A stretch of DNA of 54,063 bases, taken from Plasmodium brasilianum. Taxonomy: Eukaryota; Apicomplexa; Aconoidasida; Haemosporida; Plasmodiidae. Under the pieces are notes generated by a model that was not told where the DNA came from, searched no databases, and saw only the letters and a program-made list of their open reading frames with translations. This document shows positions 13,794 through 27,216 of the stretch, in pieces; positions within the stretch are counted from its first letter, which is position 1, and the number at the start of each line of letters is the position of its first letter. A program made the position numbers and the translations under genes. Location of the stretch: positions 1-54,063 of the forward strand of contig NW_027122926.1 in NCBI RefSeq assembly GCF_023973825.1, given 5' to 3'.

Positions 13794-15657
13794 GCATCTT
13801 TTGTAATAGGAATGTAAATTTTTGTGGGCATAATAAGAATCAGGATAAATACCGAATTCTATTTATTGTCTCTAAAAAAATTACGGTTTCGTATATATAT
13901 AATAAAACAGATAGAAAAAAATTTTCTAACATTTTACGCGGTACTAATATTGATCAAGTTGTTAAGTAAGCATCAGAATCTGAACCTCAAGAATTTCCGT
14001 CAAAGGAATCTTCAGGTACTCAAAGTAACACTGAAGAAATTCAAAACATTCTAACTGAACAAAATGTATTTTTAGAACGCCACTGCAACTTCAATCTAAG
14101 GGAATATTTCCACCAGATCTTAATGCACCGCAAGATCCAGATCCTCAAGGGTCACTATCACATCATTCCCCTGAATCTCCTAGTTGTCTCCTGATGTATC
14201 AGCCTCTGCCTCACGTTTTTCAAATTATAATGAGCCAATTAAAACTATATGTACCATTAATGCTACTTATTCTTCTATTTTTTAAATAACTGCAATATAT
14301 AACATATACATTTAAAATACTATTACAGGTTCAAAAGACCATACAATTAATTCATATATTTCTCCTATTCTAATAAGCTTCCTATGTGTTATTGTATTTT
14401 CCCTTTTTACTAAAGTAAAATAGAACATAACAATTAGAAATATGGTAATGATTTGTTTACTGTTATAATTTATTTTATAAATATCTATTTTTTATATTAT
14501 AGTACTCTTTAATAAAATTGTTCAAACAAAAAAAGAAAATAAGAAGAAGACAGGTGAAATTCCTGAGATTACTAGTACCTTCATTTTCTAGCAATAAAAG
14601 TAAACGTTTTACAGATAATCATATAGAAAACACTATATATGATGATGAAGAAATTATAAAAAAAATTAAAATAAATGAACTTACAAAAAATGTAAATTCG
14701 TCAAAGCGACAAAAAGACAGATCCAAAACCATAATAGAAGTACATATGTAAGTACTTGAAGAATGCAGAAATGAAGACTGGGAAAACAACAAAGAAGCAT
14801 TATTAGAAATATGTATAGATGAGTTAGCAAAAGAGGATTATAGAACCAATCCTAATTTAACAGATGATGATCTAACAAAGAAAAATATTAAAAGTAGCAA
14901 TGATATTAAAAAACAAAATATTCAATGGAATAAATGGATAGAAAGATATAGAAATCTTTCTGAAAAATTGAAAAAAGAAGAGTGGTATAATAATTTGAAA
15001 AATGAATGGAAAAAAGAACTAGCTTATATTCAAGGAATTGAAGAATTAAAAAAGAAATCTTCTTATGAAAATCGCAAAATTTTATTCTTAGAAATAGAAA
15101 AAGATCTATTGAAACAATGGATATCAGAAAACTGTAATATTATAGAACAATATTTGGAACAGGAATGGCTTAAGGTATTAACAGAGAAGTTTAAGAGTAT
15201 ATCAAAAGAATGTGTAAGTGAAGAAACCATAAATTATATATCATTAATAAATATAGAAGAATTGCTGCACAAAGAAAATTATAAAGAATTATATAAATAT
15301 ATAAAAAAAAAATTATTGACAAAGCTGTATATTCTTGTGCTTATGTCGATATTAGAAGAATGTACAAAAGAGGTGAATTTTGATAATAGGGAATCATACT
15401 TGGATAGCTCAATAAACGAGTGGAAGGCATAAGTATATTCAGGTAACAAACAAGAAATAACAGAAAATATAATTGAATATAATAACAATGATATAGAAAA
15501 TAAAAGAAATAAGGAATTACATGCACATATAGGGAATGACAATTTCAGGAATGAGATAGAAGATTGGACAAGAGAAAATGACATATATGCAAATTCTATA
15601 GTTAATGATGGAACAATAAAAAAATCCCATGATATAGCAGAAAGACACACTTCATAA
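13794..15657 (+). pseudogene. stp1: STP1 family gene, broken
   Basis: The C-terminal exon is characteristic of Plasmodium STP1: RRRQVKFLRLLVPSF, DDEEIIKKIKINELTKNV, KDRSKTIIEVHM, NKWIERYRNLSEKLKK and ESYLDSSINEWK. Segments: about 13794-14080 is one frame with an in-frame TAA at 13977-13979, then ASESEPQEFPSKESS. A frameshift falls about 14080-14086, giving a frame with GIFPPDLNAPQDPDPQGS. Another falls about 14182-14190. Donor 14251 and acceptor 14328 bound an intron. The membrane exon is 14329-14414 (SYISPILISFLCVIVFSLF), the intron 14415-14502, and the last exon 14503-15657 (385 codons in one frame). In the last exon TAA at 14749-14751 replaces a codon where the family has E, and a second TAA is at 15430-15432. 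The usual N-terminal exons are not recognisable. STP1 proteins are predicted surface or exported proteins of unknown function. It is dead unless sequence errors explain all lesions. Confidence 0.88.
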
Positions 15658-18600
15658 ATTAATAAGTATACATCTAAAATATATTTAGATAATATTTAAA
15701 AAATAATTCCCCTAAAAAAAAAGTTATTTGAATTTTGTAATACCTCTAAAAAATAAAGAAGTAGAATGTAAAGTAATATGTAATAAAGTAGAAAAAAAGC
15801 GGGCGTGAAATTTGAAGTTTGAAACTCAGACACTTAAAATATATTATTATTATATATAATTTTTTTTCTTTCTGAAAAAATATTCATTATAACATTATAT
15901 TAATTCTGTATTCAATAAAATTAGTAAGATTATATTATATATATTAAAAAAAAAATAAAAATTGATATTAGCGTTTTCCAAAATATTAAACTTAGAAAAA
16001 AATAATATTTTGAATAATAATAAAGAGCAAAATAAATAAATTTTAACACTATTTTTGAATTAATATAATATTATTACATAAATTTATATAATTATATTTT
16101 ATTCGATTAAAAATTACTGTACAATATTTTTCACTTTTTAAAAGAAAATTATTCTGTAACCTACAAGTATTCGCATTATTTGAAAATTAATGTTTTAATT
16201 GATGTAATATATCTTTTCATTAAAGAAAAATGATGTTAAAATATATGAAAAGTTAATTATATGCCACATATTTTATCTTATAAAAAAGTAAAGCATATAT
16301 TCTATAAAAAAATGTTAATCTCTATGCCCTAATAAATTTTCTCATATTAATAATACTCATTTATTATAAATTTATAATACTTTAACTGTTATATACATAA
16401 TAATTTTTTTCTTGAGTTATTTATACATGCGCAAAATGAAAAAATCATATATAAAAATTCATTCTCTTAATAAAGAATTTAATTTGTTTTCTCAACAATA
16501 TTGTGACTTTAATAAAAAACGTTCATACTTATTTATGTACCTTAATATTATTAGAGTATTTATTTTATTGTTTATATAAGTTTTATTAAAATAAATTTTA
16601 AATATCAATGAAATTATTAAAATGACAAAAATGTGATAATAATGAAATTATTCAGGATACATAATGTTTTATATTAACCTTATTATTCACTTTTAAAAAA
16701 GATATAAACCAATAATTAAAAATGATTCTTATGGTTTTATTGTTCTTCTTTTTTTATACATTATAATTTATAAATATTTTTATAATATCAAAGATATAAA
16801 ATATAATTATAAAAAAGTATATAAGTTAAACAGTACTAAATTGATAAGTTTCAACACTTTTTTAAAATGAAGTACAAATGAAACAGAATAAAATTATTTC
16901 ATAGAAAATTCAAAAAATATCGTATGTTTTTATTTTTTTCCTTTCAATTAAATATCTATTTTAATTATATTAATAAAAAAATTTGGACACTACCTTTTTG
17001 CGTTTTGAAGGGTGTTTATAAATTTTGGCTTTCAATAATTCTTCTTTTTCTCTTTTTAATTACAGAATAATACTTTTCCTTAATATATAGTTAATAAGAT
17101 TATTTCTTCTTATTCTTTTTTATATTATTTTATAAATTATACGTATATGCACATATATATTTATAGCATACACAAATAGTAGATATATTATTTAAAACAT
17201 ATAATCCATTTTGATACATAATAATTTTCTACTTTATTCGTATACCATAAAAAATATGTAAATTATAAATTTTTATTTACTGATTTCTATTGAGTAAAAA
17301 CTCTGATAACAACATTTCGTTTATTTTTTAAATGATATAATTAATGCAGTAATAATATTAAGAACAACAATAAAAAATAAACTATTCGGAATTAATTATA
17401 AGTATTATGATCAAGTCACACAATCCTAATTGGAATATAAATTCTAATTTGTAACATAATATCCTCATACTACCCAAAACATATATATTACAGTATATCA
17501 ATAATATTTTGTTAAGAAAACAATTGTTTTTACTTATTAATAATATTAACATTATCCATATTTCAAAAAATATTTAATAAATTTAAATGAACTTAAATAT
17601 TCTTATTTTATATTACAAATAATGAATATATAGTTCTTTTAAAGTATATTATTTTAATATATATAAGTCTCCTTTCAAAAAATACTTTTATGTTTTATAA
17701 TGTAATATATATATATATATCACTTATATATTTCATTAATATTGTGTATAAATTACAAGAATACTAATACGTATGTTTTCTTATATTTCTTATATTTGAT
17801 ATGTGAACTTAATAAATTATTTAATTTAACTATAATCATATAAACATATTGCAAATACATTAAAAATATATTAAATATTTTAAAAAAATATTAACATACA
17901 TGGACTTACGAACATAGTTATGATTTAATATAAAAGTCGAATAACAAAACCGTAATGTTTTGAAATATATAACGCGCCTTGATAAATATTATACTTTGTT
18001 AAGTTAAACGCTGATGTAAAAATTAAAAAAACAAATTTTAATATTATAAATAAAAAAATGATATAAGAGCAAAAGAATATCCACTACAAAATAACGTTAA
18101 CTAATATTTATTTTAACAATTATAAAGCTTATTGTACTATTTAAAATTATACATAGCTTATGAATAAAAAGACAAATTATTACATATATGAAATAATAAC
18201 AAAAACATATTTTTCTTTTATTTCATTTTTTAGTTTTTTTTTAAATATATTTAATTATATGTTAAATTTATTAATTCAATTAAGATATATCTTATAATCT
18301 ATATATCATACTAAACGTATATAATCGTTAGATAATTTAGAACAATAAAATATATATATAAAAAAATAATAATAATTTAATATTATTTTCTAAATACATT
18401 GAATTAAATGTTATAATATATCAGAACTCATATGACATATAATATCATAAATAAAATATAAGTGACATATACATAATTGAAAAATATTATGATATTAACC
18501 TTCGCAAATGTTTTATTATATATTGAAATATAAACACATACCATTAACAACATTGCTAATAAGTTGTATGCTCTGTAGATTATTATGATAAATATTGATT

Positions 18601-19644
18601 GACATATTAATCTATATTTTTGTTATGCTACATGTACAAATGTATTCAATAATAAATTTTACTAAAGCAATTAAGATAAATATTATATTATTTTGCTTTT
18701 TATTTTTAATATATAATAATAATTATTCTATAGTATAAACATATTTACTTTTTCTGCATACATTTATATATCGAATATAAATATATATATTATCCCATTA
18801 TGAAGGTTCTAAAGAGGAAAGTAAAACTTTAACTTCTGTATATAATACAATGAAGAAAATTAGCAGATTATTTTAAAATTATACGATATAGTGCATTTAT
18901 GGAATATTATATTTATAATTAAAATAAATTTTTTGAGGATGTATATTTTTCATTTAACAAATAAATGCCTATTTTCATATATTATAATTCTTTTTAGCTA
19001 AATTTCTTCTTTTATTTAGTTAAATTTAAATTTTAGTAATATTCGTGAAGTTCAGTTTATTGACTAATATATATATTATTAAAGCCTATTACAAATATTA
19101 ATTTAAATAATATGAAATGTATTAACTTAACAATAAAAAAAAAAATAATAAAATAAATGAGAAAATACTATATCTTATAAATAGTTAATATTTAACTATT
19201 TATTATATTTTAAAAGGCAAAAAAGGATTTCTGAAAAAATATTCAATTATAATAGGAAATTTATTTGAGAATATACTAAAATTAATTTATTTTTTTGTAT
19301 AATATATCAGTACAATTATATAAGTCTCATATGAATAAAAAAATAGAAAAGCGAATTTCTCTCTATATTTTTTTTTATTTACAATAAAATAACCCTGTTT
19401 TTACAATTATTATTTTATTAATTAAAAGCGTTTATCTTATATTTTACTAACTATTTTACTTATTGTAATGTTAATAAAAAGTAAAGAGGAAATTTTTCCT
19501 AAGTAATTTTTGTTTTTAAAATCTATATATGAAAAAAAAGAAAATACTACATATTAACGTATTATATATATTTTTTCATTTATATAAATATTAAAATGAT
19601 ACTAATTTAATTTTTGTTCCTTAATTCACGTATACCTATGTACA
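15658..19644. other. AT-rich intergenic, no gene seen
   Basis: About 4 kb between two plus-strand genes. No sustained frame. A slightly GC-richer stretch at about 16980-17040 (GGACACTACC and GAAGGGTGTTTAT) breaks in every frame. The distal part should contain the promoter of the pir gene at 19645, but nothing specific can be pointed out. Confidence 0.6.
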
Positions 19645-20819
19645 ATGACAAGTGACACTACAGAAGAAAACGTAATATTTATTTTTCTTTTTTAATTATT
19701 ATATATATTATTTTATCCAAGGTTTTGTTGTTCTAGAAATGATAGATAAATCTATTTAATGAAAAATTTGTTTTGTGCATTTATATATTATTATTTTATA
19801 TTTTTTATTTTTAGAATACCGTGACATTATATGTTAAATATAAAAGTGAATTTGAAAAAGCTATACAAGATACTCAGAATAAAGGGGGTAGAGAAAATCC
19901 TGGAAAGAAATGTGCTCAAATGGAAAATTATCCTAATTTTACTAAACCATGCCAAGAGGTTGGTAGATATTTAATTGAAATAAATGAAAAGTATAAATCC
20001 GATAGCTTCAAACGTTGTAAATACTTAAATTATAGGATAAATTCAGATAATAATTATAATAAGAAACCTGAATGGTTTCAGGGATATAGAGAATTTTTGT
20101 CCAAAACAGGAAATATATGCACAGACGAAATAATAATTATTCATCAAGATGTTTTAAATAAACTTAAACAATTATACAGTTATTATGATAATTTTAATAA
20201 ATATGAAGGTCAAGAAAATGATTCTGATGGTACAATTTGCAAGAATATTGAAGAATGTTATAACTTTTATAATGATAATTACAAACAGTGTCAAAAAAAA
20301 AGGAATGACGCTTTTTGTGAGGAGTTAGTCAATTTCAAGAAAGCATATGATTATAAAATGTGTAAATTATCTCCATGCAATGATTTACCAAAAACATTAT
20401 CACAAATAGAACAAACATCAACACAAACATTACCACCTACAAAAGAAGATTACGTATTTGTTCCAATTTTAACAACATCTATCGTATTACTAATGTCTTT
20501 CACTATATTTTTTTTATATAAGGTTAATAAGAATAATACTTAAAATTAATAATAATTTATCACATATAGAATAATTTATTTTCACAAAAATTATAAGCAT
20601 ATAAAAATTATATTTTTAAATAAATATACATATATTTTGATATAGTTCACTCCACTTAAATCTTGGATATATAATCGTTTACGAAAAAAAAAAATTATTG
20701 AACTTAACAAATTTCAAGAAGAATCGAGAGACTCCTTACAAAATCTTCATGAAGAAGTAAATAGAAATTATGAAGGAAGTTCTCATAATATATCCTATCA
20801 ACCTCAAGGAAACACTTGA
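19645..20819 (+). CDS. pir: PIR multigene family protein, three exons, intact
   Basis: Exon 1 is 19645-19671 (MTSDTTEEN). Intron 1 is 19672-19814. Exon 2 is 19815-20522 (236 codons). Intron 2 is 20523-20645. Exon 3 is 20646-20819 (57 residues plus stop). All are phase 0 with GT..AG. The product is about 302 aa. The ectodomain has about a dozen Cys, with spaced motifs such as C.YLNYRIN, ICKNIEECYNFY and YKMCKLSPC. One membrane segment (about VPILTTSIVLLMSFTIFFLY) precedes K at the splice, then FTPLKSWIYNRLRKKKI begins the basic tail. It is the only intact plus-strand gene in the window. The first ATG with a good donor was chosen; the internal GTG at 19821 is not a start. Compared with the pir at 10522, the ectodomain sequence is very different while the splice architecture and tail entry are the same, as usual for this variant family. 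Confidence 0.92.
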
Positions 20820-23486
20820 TGTAAAATTAACCGTTTATATTATTTTCAATATTAAATAAAATACTTAGTGATATATATGTTACACTTATGTACAAATTCA
20901 TTAAAAAGCAATATAAACATTAAATAAAGAAATTAATATATGTCTATAAAAATTATTCAAATAAAAAGATAAATACGATTCTATTTTTAAAATTAGTAGT
21001 AGAAAATTCCCTTTAAATGAGATTCCCCTTAGAATGAAATATAAATAATTTTAAAACTTAAGCATATAACACAATATGATAAAGCAAAAGTGGATATCCT
21101 TATATAACAATATGAGGTAGCGTTTATTTTCTTAGTATTACAGAACAAAAAACAAAATAAGTAACAACACCAATAATAATATTATATAAATAAAAAATGT
21201 AAAACCTTGGAATAAAAACATTAATCAAAATATAAAGTATATATCTACTTTTTCTTTATAACTCTATTCAAAATTTTTATTATTTGTCCACTTTCAATTT
21301 AATACAATTAAAAATGTTACACATTATGTAGCAGTTTTAACGTTTTTTTTCTTCCATTGATACATATTATATGTGATATTGTTGAAAGGGTATTTATGTT
21401 TGGCACTAAGGTAGATGAATTCTAATTTTAATTGAATTCAAATGGGAAAAATCCTAACCATTATTTTATAATTCAAAAATATGTTCTCCTCTAGCATTAT
21501 TCTTATAGTTTTTTATCTGCGTTAATACCTTATTCTATACATAACATACATATGATTAAAAAAAATGATAATTAATTAAAATAGCGTAACTACATTATAG
21601 ATTTTTTGATAAAGTAAATTTTAATAATAACAAATAGTATTTAAATGCCTATGTTTCGTTTTTATCTTCTCCATATAAAAAGAAAAATTCAACAAATATT
21701 CTCATAAATAAAACAGCAAGTAACATGTTTATGTTTATAGAATCTGAGAAATAGAAATGTAATTCTTATTTTATTGTGTTTCCAGATAGAATCCATTTCT
21801 TTATTATCTATACATTCAAATAAAAATAATAATTTAGAAAAGTAGAATTTCATTTGTCATTACATGAAATTTTTAGGCACCATGGTAATTTGTTAAATGT
21901 AAACTTCATGTACGCACTCACTTTTTTTATTGTACATAGTTACATATGTCTTTGGATTTTACTATAAATATGAATTTTAGTTATTAACAATATATAATAT
22001 ATTTTGCACTATACTTAATATTGCGTTCAAAATAATAAACAAAAAGATATGTAATATTGAAATTATAGAAAATTAATCAAACACTGAAATATTCATTTAG
22101 AAAGGATAAATGAAATAATTTAAATGATAATGATGTTCCAAATTTTATTTTTAATTATCATTTCTTTACAGTAAGCATAGATTTAGTAAAAACAAAGTTC
22201 GGAGAACATGATTCATACATCTAATTAAAATAAAAGAAAAATTTAGTCTGTTATAATTGTTAATTATTGTTTTTATTTAAATAGTAATTATTTATTAAAA
22301 TATATATTTACATACATTGTCAACCATATACTGTGACACATAACAAAAATAAAATATAAAAGTAATAAAGTAATGTTATCTTACAACTTCATTTATTTAA
22401 TATCGACTTAATATATTTTAACCAGAATTAATCTATAAAAGTTATTTACTTAGTTCTAAAAATTCGATATATACTTAATTTAATTTTTATAAAGAAATAA
22501 TTTTAGTGCTGCAAAGGTTGCTTTCATTTATATATTAAAGATATAAGATTTAAATAAGAAAACATTAACAATTAGAAAAATGTTTTTATAATTCTAAATT
22601 TATTTCTTTTAACTTTTTTTTAAGTTTATATGTAAAAAAATATTTTATTTTTTTAAAACTATGAAGTATATTTTTTTCTTTTTAAATAATAATTGATTGT
22701 ATATTTAATAATATGTATAAACTTATAAAATAAAATAAGAATATAAATGAAATTAAAATATAATCCATATGTTCTTAACTAAGAATCCTATATAATAGGA
22801 TATTACTTAATTATGTGTTTATAATTTTACTTTTATTCGATGTAAGGAAAATTAAAATTCTAATAAAATAATTTTTACAGTTGATATAATTTATAACACA
22901 TTTCACTTAAAATATATTATACATAATAAATATTAAGTTCTTTCTTAAGTTAAATAATATATATGCATCAATACATCGAAATATATTTACTATCATTCTT
23001 TTAATATAATCCAAGATATACTTACTGTTAATTTTAAAATAATACACTTTCTTAATTAACTGAACAAATAATAATTTTAGATTACAATTCACAATATAGA
23101 AAGAAAAACATTTCATGACAAACATCAATTTCTAGAGTTCTAAATAATTATCCGTATTGTACTATAATACATAAACTTTTGAGCATAAACGCATATTTTT
23201 TATAGAAATATATTTAAAAATATAAATAAATACTTTATGTAATAGTATTTATTAAGATACAAAATAATATCTATTCAAATTCAAAAGCATTAATATATTT
23301 AAATTCAAAAAGTGCAATGAAAATATATTTATGTTGTGCATTAAAAACACCAGTTATACACATATGCATTTATAATATTTTAGAAATTATATGTATTCTC
23401 ATTAATCAAATCACAAAAAATATTACGCTTATTACTTTATATTAAAATTTTCATTATATAAACATATTAATTTTTTACTATTCCTT
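20820..23486. other. AT-rich intergenic between convergent genes
   Basis: This is the 3'-to-3' space between the plus-strand pir and the minus-strand fam-l pseudogene. A minus-strand frame at 22907-23128 begins MMFVMKCFSFYIVNCNLKLL and is hydrophobic, but it shows no family motif or splice partner and is not called. Nothing else is supportable. Confidence 0.55.
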
Positions 23487-24381
23487 TTACTCCTTTATTA
23501 ACTTAATTTTGTTATATTTTTCATTATTTCTTAAAATATTGTAGAACCCTACTATAAGCATAAAAGCTAACATAACGATAAGTACGATAAATATTACTAT
23601 AATAAGATATGACAGTACGTTTTTCCCACATCCTTCTACAGTCATTTTCAGTGTATTCAATATTCTACTGATTGTAATGGTTTCCCATATCTCTTTCAAA
23701 AACGATAAACTTGATAACACGGGTACTCCTATTCCCAGCAAGAGAAAAATAAAAAACATAGCAACTCCAATTCTATACTTTCTAAATCTTATTTTGCTTA
23801 AATATATATCACAAATTTTCCTGTCTCTTTCAAGAAAATTATCGTAATCTTTTTTTTTAATCCGTTTGTTTTTGAAAAAAAAATGTTTTCTATCAAACAT
23901 TCCGTTATTATAATCTATAACTTCGGTATATTATTGAGTCTTATTTAATAAATTTTTATTAGATATTTTGTTTTTACCATGGTCCATTTTTCACTAATAA
24001 CTATATCCTTATTTTCATACGCTGTATTATTTGATATATTATGTTTTAACCCTAAAATATTTGAGTCCTTATCCTGTTTACATTTTGCCAGTAATTAAAA
24101 AGTTTTCGTACTTCTTTTCCTGGCAAGATTGCAGTTCTCAATTGGATATTTAATAATCCTAATCTAAAAGGAAAAATAATAAATCAAGTAAATATTTGTT
24201 ATATAAAGAATACAGAATTAATTCGATGCAACATTATTAATTAAAAACAAGTATAATATGTGTATAAAGCACGTATCCTTATATAGTACTGTAATACTAT
24301 ATTTTTAAGATGACATATACAACATAAAAAGATAAACTCAGAAATCTTAATAAATAAGACTGGTTTAGTTATTTGTTTCAT
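23487..24381 (-). pseudogene. fam-l: fam-l-like gene, broken by two stops and a frameshift
   Basis: Exon 1 is intact at 24298-24381 (28 codons, starts MKQITKPVLF). The intron is 24164-24297. Exon 2 would be 23487-24163. Lesions in reading order are: TAA at 24095-24097, exactly where the sister genes have the Arg codon of the RxL export motif; a frameshift at about 23976-23981, after EKWT; and TAA at 23931-23933, replacing the first Tyr of the family's Q-Y-Y-T-E-V. After that the frame is open to the natural end: DYNNGMFDRKHFFF, TM1, TM2 and RNNEKYNKIK. The 5' conserved block and leader are still present. It lies downstream of the fam-m gene at 27217 on the same strand (2.8 kb), like the intact pair at 44-49 kb. 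Confidence 0.9.
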
Positions 24382-24640
24382 TATATAGATATTTAATATT
24401 CCAATAAATTATGCAAGGAAAAAATTAATAATAGAATAAAGTACTTCTAATGATAAAGAATGCTATATTTATTTTAAAATTCCTTTATTATTGTTTCGTA
24501 AATATTTAATAAAATATGTATAACTATAATGAATTTTATTGTATGTACAAACATATTTGACTTTAAAAATGTGTTATATATTTTTTATCTTAATTTTATT
24601 TAAAATAAGAAAAACGTACATTAAAATAAATTTATAAGAA
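24382..24640. promoter_or_regulatory. 5' flank of the fam-l pseudogene
   Basis: The leader just upstream of the start (ATATTAAATATCTATATA on the minus strand) is preserved despite the dead coding region. The rest is AT-rich. Confidence 0.4.
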
Positions 24641-24835
24641 TACATATATAAATACTCAAAATAGATAACTTAATTATTTAAAGAAGTGCACTGATTAAAT
24701 AATTTTTTTATTGATCCTTTTAGATATAAACAAAGAAAAATAAATTTATTTTTACACATTTCGATATATTTAGTATATATGCTATATATAACATATCAAA
24801 TATATATATAGTTCATTTCTCTACATAATAAAATT
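24641..24835 (-). promoter_or_regulatory. Conserved bipartite fam-l/m upstream block
   Basis: Box A about 24641-24715 includes AAGTGCACTGATTAAATAAT, one of the clearest copies. Box B about 24771-24835 includes TCATTTCTCTACATAATA. Distances to the ATG are about 306 and 390 bp. Its retention by a pseudogene is consistent with recent inactivation. Confidence 0.55.
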
Positions 24836-26274
24836 GTAATTACTAATTTTACGGATATTATCTTATTAATAATTCTAATTTTATAAGAATTATACTTTAG
24901 TAGAACCTATTATTATTGAAAAATATGGAACATTTTAACAATATAATAATAGTATTAATGGAATTATAAATTAATATTGCAGTATATTGTACAATACGTT
25001 ATAGTACTTTTATTATAATATATTTTTAATTTTCTATATAAGCTCATCTAATGTTTAATTATCTATAATATATTTAACAAATTGTATTTATATTGTACCA
25101 TGTAAACTCAGATACCTATATAATTTACACGGTTATAAAGAATGATTCATTTTTCGTTGTATCAAAAGTTTTGATAATTATAATTTTTATTTATATTAAA
25201 TTTTTTGCACTATTTATAAATGAATATTTTTTTATTTATAAAACTTATTTTTTTTTTAATTAAATATGTATAGTTAGGATATGTACTCAGTAAAAAGAAT
25301 AAAGAAAACGAAAAAACAAATGTAATATTGGTGAAAAGTTGTTGCATTCAAATTTATTAATTTTAATATATTCCCAATTAATTAAACTTATAAGTAATAT
25401 ACGGGATATAATATGTTTATTACAGATAAAAAAGTTTATCTATATAATCTATTAAAATATATGATTTCGTTATATTCCTATTTATAGTGTTAGACTTATT
25501 GTGTTAATTGTTATATATTCTTTTAAAAATACGTAGTTTCCTAAATATATTTTACAGTAGCAGCACAAAAAATCAACTTAAGTATAAGAATACATAATAA
25601 ATTCTTAAAAATACTTTTAACAGCAACAATATATTATACCTCAATATTTCTGTTACTTATCTATTGTAATTGTGAGAATAATAAATATAAAAATATTATA
25701 TGCCCAAAATATTACTGTAATCATATAATATATAACATTGATTATCATCACTAAAAAGTGTTATATTTCATCTGAATAATTAAAAAATATCTAAATTTAA
25801 AATACTATTTATAAATTACAAAAAATAGATTCTCATAATTTAACATTAATATATTCTTATTTCTTTGATATATTATTTTCGTGATAACATTTATGAATGC
25901 ACTTATTTGGTTTTATTCAGAATTCCACGTAGTTCAATCTTCTGATTTCTGCACTTCAAATAATGTTTCCATATAAAATAAATTTTAACACACTTAAAAA
26001 ATTTATCATAATCTATATATAAATTATGAAAAAATGTTCTATTATATAATAAATAATGGAAAAAAAAAAATTATTCATAAGTAAAACTTTTCAGTTTTAG
26101 AGACATTCCTCGCTTATGAATATACTTTTTATCCATTTTTTTATAAAATAAATTCATATTTGTCTGAATTATTTATGCTTTCTCTAATATTAAGAAAAAA
26201 TATACAAATAGTTTTAATTTTTATAAAATATATATTTTCTTATTTATTAGGTATCAATACCGTGCATTAATTGT

Positions 26275-26309
<35 letters not shown>

Positions 26310-27216
26310 TTATTTAATTAAATTATTTTATATTTTTACTTTCCAAGAGGCTTGCATTGAGGAAAAAATAACCATAAAAAATAATACATTATTAACAGTG
26401 TATTTTAATATAATGAAGAGCAAAACCGTAAAGAGATTAACGTGATAATCGACATTATATATTTCTATAAGTCCAAATAATAATTTGTACTTTTCTTTTA
26501 TGAAAGAAAGTATAAAGTTAAATAATTAAATAATTGCAAATATTGCGCTTTTTATTTTATATAGAAAATAGAAACTAACTGTTTTGTAAAAAAGACTCTG
26601 GAAATACAAATAATCCAATAAATGCATATACATCTAACGTTACAAAGAAAATTAGTAAAATAAAAATACATAACGCTAAATAATAAATATATATCTATGT
26701 ATGCGAGAAAATATATTCACTTAATTTCATTAAAAAAAGAAAAGATGCGTTTAGAGTTAATTTAAAACTAATATTGCGTTTTCTTTATAACCTCAAATAA
26801 TATACATTTTATGCTAGAAAGAGAAAAAAAAAAGAAAATAGAAATTTTCATATAAAATGAAAATTAACGCACTTCAATAAAATTATATAAATCTTTCAAT
26901 TATATAGTAATTTAAACTCTCACAATTAAATTTTTTATTAAATCAATTTTAATAAAAATATGTATAATTAAGTCATAATATTTATCCAATGTTAAATAAT
27001 ACTTTATAATATATATTGAAGAATTCTTATACGTTCGAATTCGCAATAAATTTATAAATATATTTTTTTTCTGTTGTTCATTAAAATGGCCATCTATGTT
27101 TATTAGCATTTATAAATTTCAAGCAATTATGTTTATGTTTAATAAGTGTACAACTAGACATATTACATGTTAATAAAAAGTTCTTTAAAGAAAGTAATAT
27201 AATCCTTTCCATAAAT
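24836..27216. repeat. AT-rich intergenic with an (AT)n tract
   Basis: No gene supported. A TA dinucleotide tract runs about 26277-26306. A short plus-strand frame near 25893-25977 and its minus-strand counterpart have slightly mixed composition but are too short to assign. The minus frame at 26912-27109 is low-complexity. Confidence 0.55.
26277..26306. repeat. (TA)n microsatellite
   Basis: About 14-15 TA units in the intergene between the fam-l pseudogene and the fam-m gene. Confidence 0.9.

Noticed and set aside
13824..14054. Plus-strand 76-codon frame
   Set aside because: Out-of-frame shadow; the family-like SEPQEFPSKESS segment is in another frame of the same bases.
15279..15650. Minus-strand 123-codon frame
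   Set aside because: Antisense of the STP1 last exon.
25893..25977. Short plus-strand frame starting MNALIWFYSEF
   Set aside because: Only about 26 codons; no splice sites or similarity recognised.
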